Shown here: positions 12,236-27,200 of the stretch, one piece after another
How positions within the stretch are numbered: the stretch's first letter is position 1
Layout: each line of letters starts with the position of its first letter
DNA from: Mactra quadrangularis
Taxonomy: Eukaryota > Mollusca > Bivalvia > Venerida > Mactridae
Reading direction: 5' to 3'
Assembly (NCBI GenBank): GCA_025267735.1
Contig: CM046297.1
Span: forward strand, 18,316,011-18,380,010
Length of the DNA: 64,000 nucleotides
Notes under the pieces: generated by a model
Told to the model about the DNA's origin: nothing
What the model saw: the letters and a program-made list of their open reading frames with translations, nothing else
Databases searched by the model: none
Translations under genes and position numbers: made by a program

Positions 12236-15200
12236 GTAAGTTTAATTTTCTCTTGAAATGAAGAATTGTAAAATTTTCAATGAAATGTAGTAAGTTAAAT
12301 TGCCTAGGGATTAAATGATGATCGATTATTATTGATCTGAGTAAATGTTTGGATTATATAATCGATGATTGATCGAAAATGGTCTTCCGATAATTTCCGA
12401 TGATCGATTATAAGTTTTTTTCCGATTATGAAACCCTAAAATTGCCTGTTTTATGCAGTTAACGAAATTTCCCCATGCAATGCAGGGATTGACACTAACT
12501 GTGTATTTGGATTCCAAGGATCCTGAAAACTTAAGAGGAATCCTGGTGATTTTTATCTGAGGATTCATTTGGGATCCCTTGTGAAAAAAGTAAGTGTCAA
12601 AATTGTGATGTAATGTAGTAAGTAGTTTTCCATGTTTTGACTATCATCCTTTATTAACAGAGCCGCACAGCTAGCTCAGTTGGTAGCACGCAAGTCTACT
12701 GATCGAGGGGTGGTGAGTTCAATTCCTGAGCGGGCATACTTTCGTGGAGTTTGGTCACGAAATTATTTCTACAGCCATTCTCCCTCCTACCAATGATTTT
12801 TAATTATGTAGGGCAGTTGTCAGTCACTGATGAAAGTGTGTGCTTAGTAGTTGGTTAACAGCTAAATCCAGAGATTTTCCAGGAGGAATGAGTTGATTGA
12901 CTGACCGCGGTATATGACCTATAAAATGTGTTGCTACGGCATTAAACCCAACAAAACAAACAAACTTTATCTAACAGTCAGAGTACTGCTTTAATTGGCA
13001 GTGAATGATAGAAAATTAATATGAATTTCTGTTAATGAATCTCATCCTGGTAGGTAATGACTTCCCTTATTATTTCAAATAAATTGCTGATTTTTTGTCC
13101 TTAAATTGCCATCATTTTGAAAGCTCTACTGAGAACTGCATAAAATTTGGTCCAGAGAAATTGGTTGAGTGAACTGGTAACCGTTTATAGAAATGTTTGA
13201 CTATGATGAAACTCTATGTATTTACAGAGGATCGTGAATGTCCACCTACAATGTTTGCCTGTGCTAATCGTACATTAGGTCAGTGTATAGCTCTGTCAAA
13301 GAAATGTGATGGTATATTAGATTGTAACGATGGATCTGATGAACTATCCCTAGTCTGTGGATGTCCACCACAAAGTTTTCAATGTAAAACAGATGGTACT
13401 TGTATACCTAAAGTGTACAGATGTGATGGTAATGGTGATTGCTTTGACAATTCTGATGAAGAAGGATGCAGTAAGTTATTCTATTTTTGTTGTCATGGTT
13501 ACACATGTGATGTAACTTTGAAATAAGCTCAGGAGTTGAGTTTACATTATGAATTTGAAAAATGAATCATAGAAAAAGAAATTGCTCTGGAAAGTGGTTG
13601 TTAGGTTTTTTTTTTGGGGGGGGGGGGGGGTTTGGGTAGGGGTGTAAGTTATTACTTAAACTGATAAAACATTTTAGTCAGTTATTATATATTCCATGTG
13701 TTTTTACTAGTTTTTTATGTTGCCATATATTATTTACTCATTAAAACATAGCCATATGTTTTTATTTATTCTAATACTGCCATATAATTATATTTTTGTA
13801 TGTTTAAATATTGCCATACACTGTTTGACATATTAATGCATTTCTATGTATGTTTAATGTTATCATATGTTGTTATAGATGCAACATGTCCTGTTGGTTA
13901 TTGGAAATGTTCAAGTGAAAATGCTTGTATACCAGAAGATCATAAATGTGATGGAAGATTTGATTGTGCTGATAAAAGTGATGAGACAGAAGAATTATGT
14001 CACTCAGGTAGAAACTTTCTTACTGTTTTAATAATCTACTTAACAAAACTTTTAACTACCCCGATTTCCATGTTTTGGAAAAAAATTTATTTCTCAGCAT
14101 TAATGAAAAACCGGTTGTGCATCAATAAAGAAGCATGAAAACCATGGAAGCTGGGGACAATAATGTCCTATACACATTGCCATTTTCGATCAGACATAAA
14201 TGTTGAAATATGAATATTTCCTACAATATGGAAGTATGGGTTCTTAAAAGTTTTGTTTCATATACATAAGTTGAGCCACATTTGTAGTTAAGAAATAGTG
14301 TGTATAGCTTGGTATTCAGAGATCAAGGGGACTGTAATATTATTTAGTTGTCTTATGTTTTGTTAAATGAAGTTGTTGATATACTGAAATGCTGCACTCT
14401 AGCCAAAGCATGCCGATATTGCACTGTCATTTGAAACTTGGTGACAAGTAGAAGTGCCGATATTGCGCAATCATTTGAAACTTGGTGACAAGTAGGAGTG
14501 CCGATATTGCGCAATCATTTGAAACTTGGTGACAAGTAGGAGTGCCGATATTGCGCAATCATTTGAAACTTGGTGACAAGTAGGAGTGCCGATATTGCGC
14601 AATCATTCGAAACTTGGTGACAAGTAGGAGTGCCGATATTGCGCAATCATTTGAAACTTGGTGACAAGTAGGAGTGCCGATATTGCGCAATCATTTGAAA
14701 CTTGGTGACAAGTAGGAGTGCCGATATTGCGCAATCATTTGAAACTTGGTGACAAGTAGGAGTGCCAATATTGCGCAATCATTTGAAACTTGGTGACAAG
14801 TAGGAGTGCCGATATTGCGCAATCATTTGAAACTTGGTGACAAGTAGGAGTGCCGATATTGCGCAATCATTTGAAACTTGGTGACAAGTAGGAGTGCCAA
14901 GATTGCGCAATCATTTGAAACTTGGTGACAAGTAGGAGTGCCAATATTGCGCAATCATTTGAAACTTGGTGACAAGTAGGAGTGCCGATATTGCGCAATC
15001 ATTTGAAACTTGGTGACAAGTAGGAGTGCCAATATTGCGCAATCATTTGAAACTTGGTGACAAGTAGGAGTGCCGATATTGCGCAATCATTTGAAACTTG
15101 GTGACAAGTAGGAGTTATAATTCTTGTTGTAAGCTAGCTGGCATATCAGGTTTTTGACCAATTTATGATTTAGCCTTCTAAAGTAGGTCAGCCAACAGGT

Positions 15201-18200
15201 TGATATTCGAGCTTAAACTAGATATTTTGATCATGCACTCAGCATCCTGATTGAAATATCACTAGCTTCAAGCTAGTGGGTTTTTGCGATGACCAAATAA
15301 TTTTGATTCAGAATTCAAGTTGATAGATGTGATCAGTAGAAAAACTACTAAATGTTGTTGTGCAGAACGAACGAAGTTGAAATAATAATGTTGTATATAC
15401 AGAACAAAGGGCTTTAATCTATGTTGCATACTTTTCAGCAATAATATGTCAAATAACTTCTGTCTGCATGAATGCGTCTAGTACAAAAAAAACCTATTCG
15501 GCTTGAACAACCCATAAATTCAAATTCCAATTATGAACAATTTATCAGAATTTTATAATTGGTTAATTTGTTGTAAAAAGTTCTCCATTCACAGGAGTGT
15601 AAAAATCCACTCCCCTGCTGGCCATGACCAGTGCTCCTACCTGTTGGGCCAGTATGATTGCTTAAAACTCGTCGGATCAGGCGAGTATGATTTCAAAGTT
15701 TTTACATCCCTGATTCATCCTATGTGAATACATTTCAGTAACCTGTGCTCCAGACATGTACCGTTGTGATAATGGTGAATGTATACCAGAAAACTGGAAA
15801 TGTGATCGTGATGTTGATTGTAGCGATGGTACTGATGAGAAAGTCGACGAATGTAGTAAGTTATTTATACTGTAAACTTCCAATATTAGAACTTACAAAG
15901 TCATTGGTCTTAATATCAAAAATAGAATGGTCTTAATATCAAAATCAGTCATTGCTTAGCATGGCTGAGGGACAAGTCTAAAGGACCGTCTAGATATGCA
16001 GGTTAACAGGAATTTACGAGAATTTGATCTCGTTCGCACAGTTCAATTAATCAAAATATGTAAAATTACTCTGGTCCTGTAAGACTTGTTTTGGTCCTGT
16101 AAATTTTTTTATCTTCACAGGACCTTATGTCCAGTAATGAACTGATGAGGTTTGCAATGACTGGTCTTAATATAGGAACCTTTTACTTCTCATTTACACT
16201 GTTAAAATCTTTTATCTATTTTATAGAATACACATGTAAAGATACACAATTTATGTGTGTAAATGACAGTTTATGTATCAGTAAAACGTGGAGATGTGAT
16301 GGAATACCTGATTGTAAAGATAAGAGTGATGAGACTGGTTGTAGTAAGTTTTCTGTTTTATTATCTTTAGTTTGTTATCTTACATTGCCCTTTAATGCCC
16401 CTATAAAAGCGTGACTGCTGAATAATAGTGTCTTACTTTAAGTTTTGAAAAATTATGTAATTAAGGAATGACAAACCCTAATTGCATGAGTTCTTAAAGT
16501 TATTTATCTGAGTCCAGCTTTGATTTCCATGTTTAGGGGAAAGGTGGCGGGGCCTTTCAAACTCTTAAGGTTTTTTTTTTTAGATTTGTTTGCAAAAATA
16601 TTTGCCAACTACAGTTTAATCACAAAATGTACAAACAGTAGAGGTGAAACGATTCAAAAATTTTCGATTCGATTCAATTTCGATTTTTCATCAAACAATT
16701 CAATTTTTCGTTTCAATTCGATTTTCTGCTGGAATTAAATAGGACAAAACAAAAAATAAATTTTCTAGAGGAACTGTATTATCAAATAAAACTCTAAATC
16801 TTGATAACAAAGTCAGCTTTCATAAACAAATGTTGCGTCTAACTATCAACAGTTTTCAGACCACAGAGAGAGAGGCTACTTGGCAATCTGTTAGCTTTAT
16901 GTGTTTCTTCAAAAATATTAGAACATCGCATTGTCATAGCTCAGTTAACCCCTATCTGCATAATTCAGAGTTCCAGATAATTTATTTTACTAAGGAGTCA
17001 TCACTCCCTAGTTTTATATCATAGAGTGACAGTTTTTTTTTTAAGAGTGAAACACTAAAGAAAGAAAATAGAACATAAATATATTTATGAACAGTGCATT
17101 TTCATCTGAGGCACATATCCCTCCCGGGTGACGAAAAATTCAAAGTCTAATAATACCCATTTTACAAGGTATTTAGAGCTTAAATAGTTAGAAATATTTT
17201 ACTGCATTTTAGCATATATAAATGACAAATCGTATTATTTCCAATTTTTTAATGAAATATAATGCCCATAGATAAATTGTTTATTTCTCCTTACCTACAT
17301 GTACATACAGTATACGACTCAAGTCATTATCAAAATAAAAAAAAATCATCAGTGCATCAATGCCATAATTAATGACTAGTTAAGGTTACGCTTAAACAAT
17401 AAAAAATAACAAGCATTCAGCAAATGTAGATCGCTATGACCAGCCTAATTAAGTTTGTTTAAAAAAAATTTCTGTTGGCTCTGGCATGATTTAAAATAAT
17501 TCTCATCTCATCATAAACATTGAATTAATTTTTAATAACTCAAGATATATATTTATAACTTTAACTTATGTATATTTCAAAATAAAAAATTGTTTTGGTA
17601 TTAAGTCAATGTATTAGTGAAAACATACACTTATTTTCGGATATTTCATAGAATTCATTTACAATTTATAGTAAATAAAATCTAACCAACCACACTTCAC
17701 CTGATTTTAATGGTTAAGAAAAACAAAGAGGATTTTCCCGAAAATAAACGTAAATAACCGTCAAAACGAACAATTAAGTTTACAGATTATCTCTTAATTA
17801 CTTTGTTATGCTTGATATAATTTTGTATCATATGGAACAGAATCGCTTCAACCATTTCGGCGTAATGTCATTTATTTTCGCGACCCACGCTAGAAAGCAA
17901 TTTCATACGAAACAGCTTTTGTAATTAAAAAACTTATTGTTTTCAATGTTTTCATCTTGATTCAACAAACGATGCTTCAGGAACAATGATGTGAAAAGTT
18001 TATTTTGTTTTTCTTAAGAAAAACCCCACAATATTGCCGATCGTGTATAACTAAATCGACTGGTTATATCTTGGTGGCCCCTTTATCACTATACTCTCTC
18101 TAAGTACCAGTTTAAGGTATACATGAATGATATCAAGCATGTTAACTAACTCGACGACTCAATTATCAATTTTCTGTCAGCGAGTTTATCTCCCAGCGTG

Positions 18201-21200
18201 TGACTGACAATAAGGTCTTATTGACATGTACGCATAATTTACATGTATAATTGCCGCGGGTCTCTCTTTTCACAACTCTTATCTTGATTAGCAATCGTCA
18301 ATTAATAAGGGTACACTATTTTAGTCAACTATAAAAATATGCATATTTTAAACAATAAAGGGCGTTTCATTCAACTCACAAAACTACTGATAAAGAATCG
18401 AAAATGCCTCTTCCGAATGGAATTGAACCGAACCGAATCGAGCGTAAAAAATCACGATTCTTTGTGAACCGCAATTAATCGTTTCACCTCTAACAAACAG
18501 GGGAATTATGCTACAGAAATGTGGAAAAAACTCCTTATTTGTTGGGATAAGAACTAGGACAGAAATTCAGCCCTAAAGAGGCCTAAGGTAAAGCTCTGAA
18601 AAGGATTGTGACATTATGCTAATGAAGAGTGGTTGGTTTTGATCTCCCTGCATCTATCCTAGTGTCATGAAAATCCAGATTTTCTGGAGGACTGTTTGTT
18701 TGTTTTGGTGTGTAATGATGATAACATTTCATGTCTTTTTGATCTGTCATGTCTATGACCTGTCATTTCTTTGACCTGTCATTTCTTACTAGAGAGATAA
18801 TGTTATATATTACAGCTTCTTGGATTCATTGTCATAGAAATCCAGACTTGACTTTGACCATGGGTTTGTTTTTGGTGTGTTTTAATGTTGACATTCTCAT
18901 TTCTTTGACCAGTCATTTCTTTGACCAGTCATTTCTTTGACCTGTCATTTCTTTGACCATTATTACAAGAGAGATATTGTTATATATTCCAGCTGTTCAG
19001 AATTGTACGGAAGATAAATTTCAATGTACACCAGATAGATGTATACTAGAATCATGGAAATGTGACGGTGACCCTGATTGTAGAGATGGTAAAGATGAAG
19101 GTCCTGAAGCTGGATGTCGTAAGATTTTACATGCCTTTTTATTGGACACAATGTTTGTTGTATTTTTTATCTAGGACTATAGGGCTGTTGATAGCATCCA
19201 GAATTTTAGAACCTAGTTTTTCTGAAGGTAGTACAGGCTGATTTCCATCTGTGGCTGTTATACCCCAGGGCTTTTTCAGGGGGTTTTGGGAAAAAGGCCC
19301 CTGCCCAAATTGGGAATTTTTAACGCTGTAAATAGTCCCATTTGGGGAAAAAATATCAACAAATCAACCCAATTGGAAAATTTCATTATTAATTTTTCTG
19401 CATTAAATCTTTATATGCTTTGCTTTGGTGTCTCTTAAAGAGTTGCAGTGCTCTTATTTTAGAGTTTGTTCTGACAGTTCAGTAAGGCATTCAATGCAAA
19501 ATTTCATGTATTTATTATTTTTACATGAAATCTCGTGGTTTCTTTTTTAAAGGCAAACAGCATCCTGTTCAAGGGAATTATTTAACAAGATTGGGATTTT
19601 TTTTCTTGAAATTGGGAAAAGGGATCGTTATTTGGCATTGGGAATGGGGCCCATATTCGGCCCCGTGAGATAGGCTGAAAAAGCCCTGTACCCTTTTATG
19701 AAAGTTTGACAAAATTGTCAATTTTCCTGCATTTGTAAGCTAAATGGAGAAGTTACCAGTCTTATGGAAGGGTAGGTGTGTACTGGTTATATATTAAGAA
19801 TCAGAGAATGACTATAATACCAAGCAATGTTTTGTACATTGATTAATGTATCTAAACCCAAATTATTAAGAAAAGCTGTTAAGTTTGTTTAACATTATCA
19901 ATGGACTTGTATAATTTAATGATAATGATGATATATTATAATGTGATATTTCTTTGTTTCTAGCCCAAGTTGTATGTGGAGAGAATGAGTTTGAATGTGC
20001 CAACTATCGTTGTATAGAAAGAGAGTTTTATTGTGATAGAGATAATGATTGTGGAGACAACAGTGACGAACCAGATATGTGTGGTAATATTTTTATCTAT
20101 TTTACTTGTTGCTTCTATTTCACGTTAATTTTGATCTTGCGGTATTTCCTTTTCTCAGTATGAATGACTCACAGCACCACCTAGGAAAAAACAGATTAAC
20201 CTACTTTTATTGTCAGATGTTTATTGGGCCGTTTACTCAAAGACTAATTGCTTTGGCCTAAGTATTTAAAAAAACATAATAAATAGGTTTCATATTGTTG
20301 AATTAAAAAACACATCCTTTGCTCTTTATTGTGAATGAACCCTTTCCTCTTTGATGCGCAATATAACCTTTCTGCGTTGATGCGCTGTAAAACCCTAACA
20401 AACAAACAAATCCACTTTGATAGTTCTCACATTGTTAAGTGCAAAAGAGTGAACAAGAATCTCCTTATAAATTTAGCAGTGTTGTTTTTTTTTCAACTAA
20501 TACTCTTATTAACAGTAACATGACTAAAATAAGAAATTTCCAAGTTATAATGCTGTATTAACCTAACATTCACTGCAATAGATATAAAAGAATGAACTGA
20601 TTACAAATGGTAGTCATAATAGTGGAACTTAAATGTATATGTTTTAGCTGGATTTTTCCATGAAAAAATTTGGCTAATAGTTTGGGGAAGCACGGACGGG
20701 CGGGCGTCCACTGTTATTAACAATTGCGTTTAAAAGTTTTCTTTTCCTTATATTTCTGCCATTTATTGTCAGATCTTTATGAAACTTCATACCATAATAA
20801 CATATCATGACATTAACAGAATTAGACAGTAACCACAACTCTACCTACCTTTATTATTGATTATTCCTTTTGTAATTTTTGTGTTAAAGTTTTTAAATCG
20901 GGCTTTAATGTGGTTTCCACATGACATTTCTTGTTTGTATTTCAGATTATTCAGAAGTATGTTCAGTAGAAGAGTTTGAATGTTTTGATCATACCTGTAT
21001 AGATAGTTTCTATGTTTGTGATGGTACTGCCCAATGTCCTGATCAGTCGGATGAGTTACACTGTCCTTCTGTATGTGGTGAACAAAATTATACTTGCAAT
21101 AATGGTGTTTGTCTAGATATGAATTATGTATGTAATGGAAGAGATGATTGTGGGGATGGTAGTGATGAACTGCCTGCTTGTTGTAAGTTACTTTAATAGT

Positions 21201-24200
21201 TGTATGTTTTATATAAACCTCGCTGTTTTTTTTTGTCTCAAAAATTGGGCGGAAACTAGGCATTTTCACAATGAAAAATGCTGAATAAAATTGTCATAAC
21301 CGAGATTTTACAATTAATGGCAGATTATTTCCAGCCCGTAAATCTAAATGGAAAAGGAACCATTCAAGGTCTGCAAAAATTCACATATAGAAAGACAGGG
21401 CTTGTTTTGAAAAAAAACACTAAAGAAATCTTTAGACCCTGGTCCGTGGCAAAGAAGGCTATGCACAGGATTTCCATACTAGTTTCTCCAAGGAGTGTTT
21501 ATTTATCTTCATCTGGGTTGGTTATATCCTTTTACAAGTATAAATTCAATTTTTCTTCATTAATGAGGTATACGGAGAAGGTTTTTCAGCTATGTAGAAG
21601 GGTAGGTGAGTACTGGTTATTGACAAAGGTCCAGGAAAACTGGGTTAGGTGAGCTCACTGAGCTGACTGTCATAAAACTTACGATGTAAATTAGAATCTA
21701 CTTTAATAGATTGGATCATTGCTAATTGATAGTCACAATTATTGAAATTAGAAAGCAACTGAGTAAGGATTAAGATCATTGACCGATCGTAAGTAAATAT
21801 TCATATGATGTATTAGTCCTAAATATAAGACCCTACAGAATTTGAAATAATTATACTTCTATCATGTGTATTTTTCATTTATCTTTCCATTGGTGTATCG
21901 TTTTGTTGCAAAATTTTCGAATTTAAACGAGTAGAACGTTCAGACCTGAATCGATGTCTGTACACTGAATTTTTGCTATGCGCTTTTGAAGCAATCCGTT
22001 AAGACCAAACGTAACAGAAAAATGTCCAAACGATAAAAAAAGTTACGTAGGGTCTTATATTTAGGACTAATGATGTATATATGATATAAGTTAAAAATAT
22101 TAGACAAAACAAAGTAAATGTTTAATGAGAAATTACAGTTTTATGTATTTATAAACACAATTTTACACTTGAAATATTGAAATATATATATTCTATTATT
22201 CTAGTCATAGATGAATGTAAATTAATAAATCGCTGTGCACAAATCTGTGAACCAAAGAAGATTGGATATCAATGTAAATGTCATGATGGCTATCAACTCA
22301 GAAAAGATAACTCTACATGTGAAGGTATGTTTATAACAAGGGAGGTAATTGTACCTTTATTATGATGAAATTTCTTTAAAATATATCTGACAAATTATTT
22401 TATGGGTTTTGTTTATTTATAATGATTTCTCGACTTGATGTGCACAAAACATGTATTTTACACTAATATCAAAATCCACCCTACTAACCATTTGGATTGC
22501 TTCAGATTTTATCAGGGAAAGATAACTGTCTTAAGTTCCTAATAAGCTTAGTCAGAAGATCATATATCTGCAACTGTATACAATTTATGGCTTTTTACCT
22601 GTGGTAGAAACAAACATTTTTTATTTCTTGTTAAATGTTTGGATAAAAATTACCAAAACATTAACTGAATTCATTTATATTAAGATGCGTGGTATGTTAA
22701 AACTACTTATAGTTCATTTGCAATCTCTTAAATTACCAGATTGCTCATCCTCATATTAAGTTCCCTAACAAATTTCTTATATATATTTTTAGCCGGATTT
22801 TTCAACGAAAAAATTAGGCTAATAGTTTTGCGAAACATGGGCGGGCGGGAGGGCGTCCGATGTCGTTAACAATTGTGTTAAATTCAATTAAGCATATATT
22901 TCTGCCATTTATTGTCAGATCTTTATGAAACTTCATACAATTATAACATACCATGTGATGAACAGAATTAGAAAGTAACCACAACTCAACCTGGCTTTAT
23001 TATGGATTATTTCCCTTTGTAATTTTTGCGTTAACAATTTTAAATCCGGCTTTAATCTGGTTTCCACATTACATTTCTTGTTTTGGTCATACAAAAATAA
23101 ATATACTAGATCTAACTGTATCAATGTTGTGTATTTCAGACATAGACGAATGTAAGATTGATTTCCCATGTTCACATTTCTGTTTTAACACACCTGGTAC
23201 ATTTTATTGTCAATGTGCTGATAATTATGTATTAAGCCCTGATAGAAGAACTTGTCTACTTAACAATCAAGGTATGTGCAATATTTGTACCTCTAATAGG
23301 GGAGATAATCTTGTGTTATATTACATCATGGGGCGTGTTTGATTCACGAAACCTGAGTAAATTGAGTACTCCGATCACTGAAAAATTGAATCAAATGCTT
23401 CAGATCACACACTCTCAGAGTACTCTGAATACAACTGCCTTTTAGGTGTAAGTGGAGTATGATGTAATTTAGATGGTGGAAAAGAGACCCACGTTTGAAT
23501 GCAAGGATTGCAAATGTTGTTTTTGACCATATTTTAATATATTTTCTGTCAGATCGTCATCATACTCTTTTGATGAACTGCTGTCATCTAACAAAAAGCA
23601 TCCTGTAACTTTTTCCACCATTCTGTTGTTTTGCTACAAAACTGAGACATTTGATTCATCGGTGCTCGCAGAGTAGACCAGAGTACTAGGAGTAGACTGA
23701 TTCAATACGCCTATGGGTTTAGTGATCTAAAACTTGGACTATGGTCAAGAAATTTAGGCCACTCGTCTAAGATGGTGAGAATTTCGTCTGACTGCAATAT
23801 TATGAAAAAATATGGGCATAAAACATAAAAAAGTTTAAAAAAGTAAAAAAAATTTAATTATGTAAAGTCATTTTTTTCATATTTTTTATGTAGACATGTA
23901 ATAAGTCAATGTTTTATCAAATGGAAACATGAAAAATTAAAATATCAATGTTTGACTGAGGTCTGCATACAAAAAGCAATATTTGTCTTTAAACTATGGT
24001 GTTTTATTATTATTATTAATCTTATTATGATTAATCTTATTATTCTTATGATAATGATGATAATGTGGAAGTCTCATTTGATGTATATTTGAAGTCTCAT
24101 TTGATGTATACTTTATATGTATCTTATTACAGAGGGTGAACCATTCTTGCTGGTATCTAATCGTTATTATATAAGAAAAGTTGGATTAAATGGAAGCAAT

Positions 24201-27200
24201 GATATATTAGTAGAAAATTTAACACATTCTGTTGCTATAGATTTTGATTTTCAAGAACAGAAACTCTACTGGACTGATATACATAGTACAAGTAGTACAA
24301 TTAATAGAATATCTTTACAAAAAGCCAAGGATGAGAAACCTGAGGTAGGAATTGTATTGTTTATTACTCATTTATATGTTACTATGGCAATGAAGAAATG
24401 TTTCGAAAACAAGTTGAGCCAGAAAAACATTGTTGCAAAATTGTGTTAATTTGGCTACATATTCTGTCATGTTTTGTACCTATGTCAAACAGATTCTAGT
24501 ATTATAAAAATCCTCAAAAACTTCAAATTTTTAGCCATAGTTTTTACTAGTTATTTTAGCTGGATTGTGAAACTATTCTATTTAAAAGTATTTGCTCTTG
24601 AAACAGCTTCCTGGTCCCCCAGCACTGAGCTAGAAGAATAGTTTTTGCTCAAGGAAACATTGAGAAGTTATTTGTGATTTGAATCCAAATGGAATAATAA
24701 CTTCTTGACCACGCCCACTCCTGAAGGTTTCTCATTACAATCAGGTCATATGTACACAGCCACTGTAGAATCCAGTGGTCTTATATCTAAAGCTACAGTC
24801 CCATAATCATAAAAATAGCCGTGAGGGCACCGTACAGGCACCGTGCGATCATAGTCCGCAAGGACCCGTACGAACTTTTACGTACCCTTACAGACTGTTA
24901 CTTTTTTACCAGGGTCCGTGAGATGAGCTCTGGTTACACGTATCAGTCAAATCGTGAACAAAATCGTGGCAGGGTATGGATTAAACTTGCATATCTTCCA
25001 GCTACAGCTCCATATGGGTGTGTTGTTTTGTGCCATGTGCCTACCGTCATCTAAATACGCAAGGCTTCCCACTATCTAAGGCTGTCTGCACGTATGGGTC
25101 CACAACAAGTCACGATTTTATGGGACTGAGGCATAATATTGTGTGTAAGACGAAATCAGCCAGTCTCTTTCACCTTGACTTTTGTTACTTTAAAAGCAAT
25201 GGTCTTACTAGAGGAATGATTCCTAATTTTTGACCGTTTTCTTCTCAAATTGAGCCTTTGGATTTCAAAAATCAATTAAAATTGAATTTGCAATGTACAA
25301 AGTGGTGTTTATAGCAAACATTTCCTGTATAAAAGTTTTTACATTGAAAACCATTGCTAAGACATTATGTAATACAGATTGAATGTTTTTATTGTTCTAT
25401 TTTAGATACTACATAGTTCCACTGTACTCAATCCTGATGGTATGGCTGTAGATTGGATAGGAAGAAATTTGTATTGGTGTGATAGAAATACTGACACCAT
25501 TGAAGTATCAAAACTAGACGGAAAATATAGAAAAATCTTGCTACGAGACAAATCTTTCCTACGAGAACCCAGAGCCCTTCAACTGTTCCCTAAATATGGA
25601 TTACTGTTTTTATCAGACTGGGGTGATAAACCACACATAAGTAGATTGTCCATGGATGGAAAAATGAAGGAAAATATTATCACTGAAGAAATCGCCTGGC
25701 CTAATGCTTTAACTATAGACTATGTAACGGAGAAATTATTCTGGGCTGATGCTAACTATGATTACATAGCGATGGCGGACCTTGATGGAAGTAATCGTCA
25801 TAAAGTGATCAAAGATAATCTACCTCATATATTTGCTATAACAACGTTCATGGACTTTATATACTGGACAGACTGGGAGACTAATGGTGTGTATGAAGCT
25901 ATGAAGTTTTCTGGTGAGAAGAGAACCAACCTTGTGTACATGAAACATAGACCAATGGATCTTGTAGTCTATCACAGTATGAGGCAACCTCCAAGTAAGT
26001 AATTGTTATACCCCCGCTTCGAAGAAGAGGGGGTATACTGTTTTACCCTTGTCCGTGTGTGCGTCCGTCCATCCGTCCGTCCGTTACAAAATTTCCGTCG
26101 CAGTTTTCTCAGCAACTATATCATGCAGCAGCCTAATACTTTGCATATTGCTTCTTCCCATAGTCCCATATGATGTAAAGCGATTTCATGCTCCTTGCTC
26201 ATCTACTTCCTGTTTGTCGCATATTTTTAGATTTTGGCGGGGGTATCACTAGTGAGCATTAGCTCACAGATTTACTTGTTTTTTCTTTGTTTAGGCCATG
26301 CCAAATTGGAATTTTGTTAAGCGTCAACTCAAGTTTGACAAACCTAGGTACCTATTCACAAAAACACACAAACTGAGAACGAAAACAAGTGTCCATTCTT
26401 GCTAGTATTCACACAAATATGTACTTGGTAGTACATGCATGTTTATGACATTAATGTGAGATTAAAGTAGGTCTATTAAAAAGTATATACAACAAACACA
26501 TGTACATTTTCATTAATCAAATACACAGAAACAAGGAACTATCAGTATTTCCTGAGAAAAATCAGTTATCAAATCCTGGAACAACAGAATTATTAAAGAA
26601 AATTCCACCAACATTTTTTTTTTAAATTGAGGTCTCTAAAACCTAAGCACAGGCAGACACTTAACAAATTTCTGTTATGGCATGGCCTTATTGCATACTG
26701 TGGAAGTTTAAAGACTCAATCTCAAGCTTGAATAGCACCGATCTATTTTTCTTCTTTATCTATAAAGATAGAGGTCTTAAGAAATATTCATTTTGAAGAC
26801 TTATAATTTATTGATATATAATAAGTTTAGTGCAGTTGTATCCTTTTTACTTGGATTTTTCAACAAAAAGATTGGGCTTATAAATTGGCAAAACACCGGC
26901 AGGTGGGTGGGCGGAAGGTCAGGTGTTCGGTGTCGTTAACAATTGCATTAAAGTTTTTCTTTACCATATATTTCTGCCATTTATCGTCAGATCTTTATGA
27001 AACTTCATACAATGATAACATACCATGTGATAAACAGAATTAGAAAGTAACCACAACTCTACCTGGCTTTTTTATGGATTATTTCCCTTTGCAATTTTTG
27101 CATTAAAGTTTTTAAATCCAGCTTAAATGTGGTTTCAGCATTACAATCCTTGTTTAATTATATTTTATTTTGTAAATGTGTTGTTTAATTTCAGTGATAT

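Noticed and set aside
12661..12740. Possible tRNA genes at this and other SINE heads (40126, 49597, 52794, 54629, 59341, 59957)
   Set aside because: Box A and B are present but the cloverleaf does not close and each is joined to a SINE body and tail.
14408..15115. CRISPR-like array (regular 44-base repeats)
   Set aside because: Whole unit is conserved without unique spacers; eukaryotic intron context. It is a minisatellite. The same applies to arrays at 41750, 56101 and 63258.
20841..21269. 142-codon minus-strand frame across exon 8
   Set aside because: Antisense shadow of the two LA repeats; histidine-rich because it mirrors TGT/GAT-rich codons.
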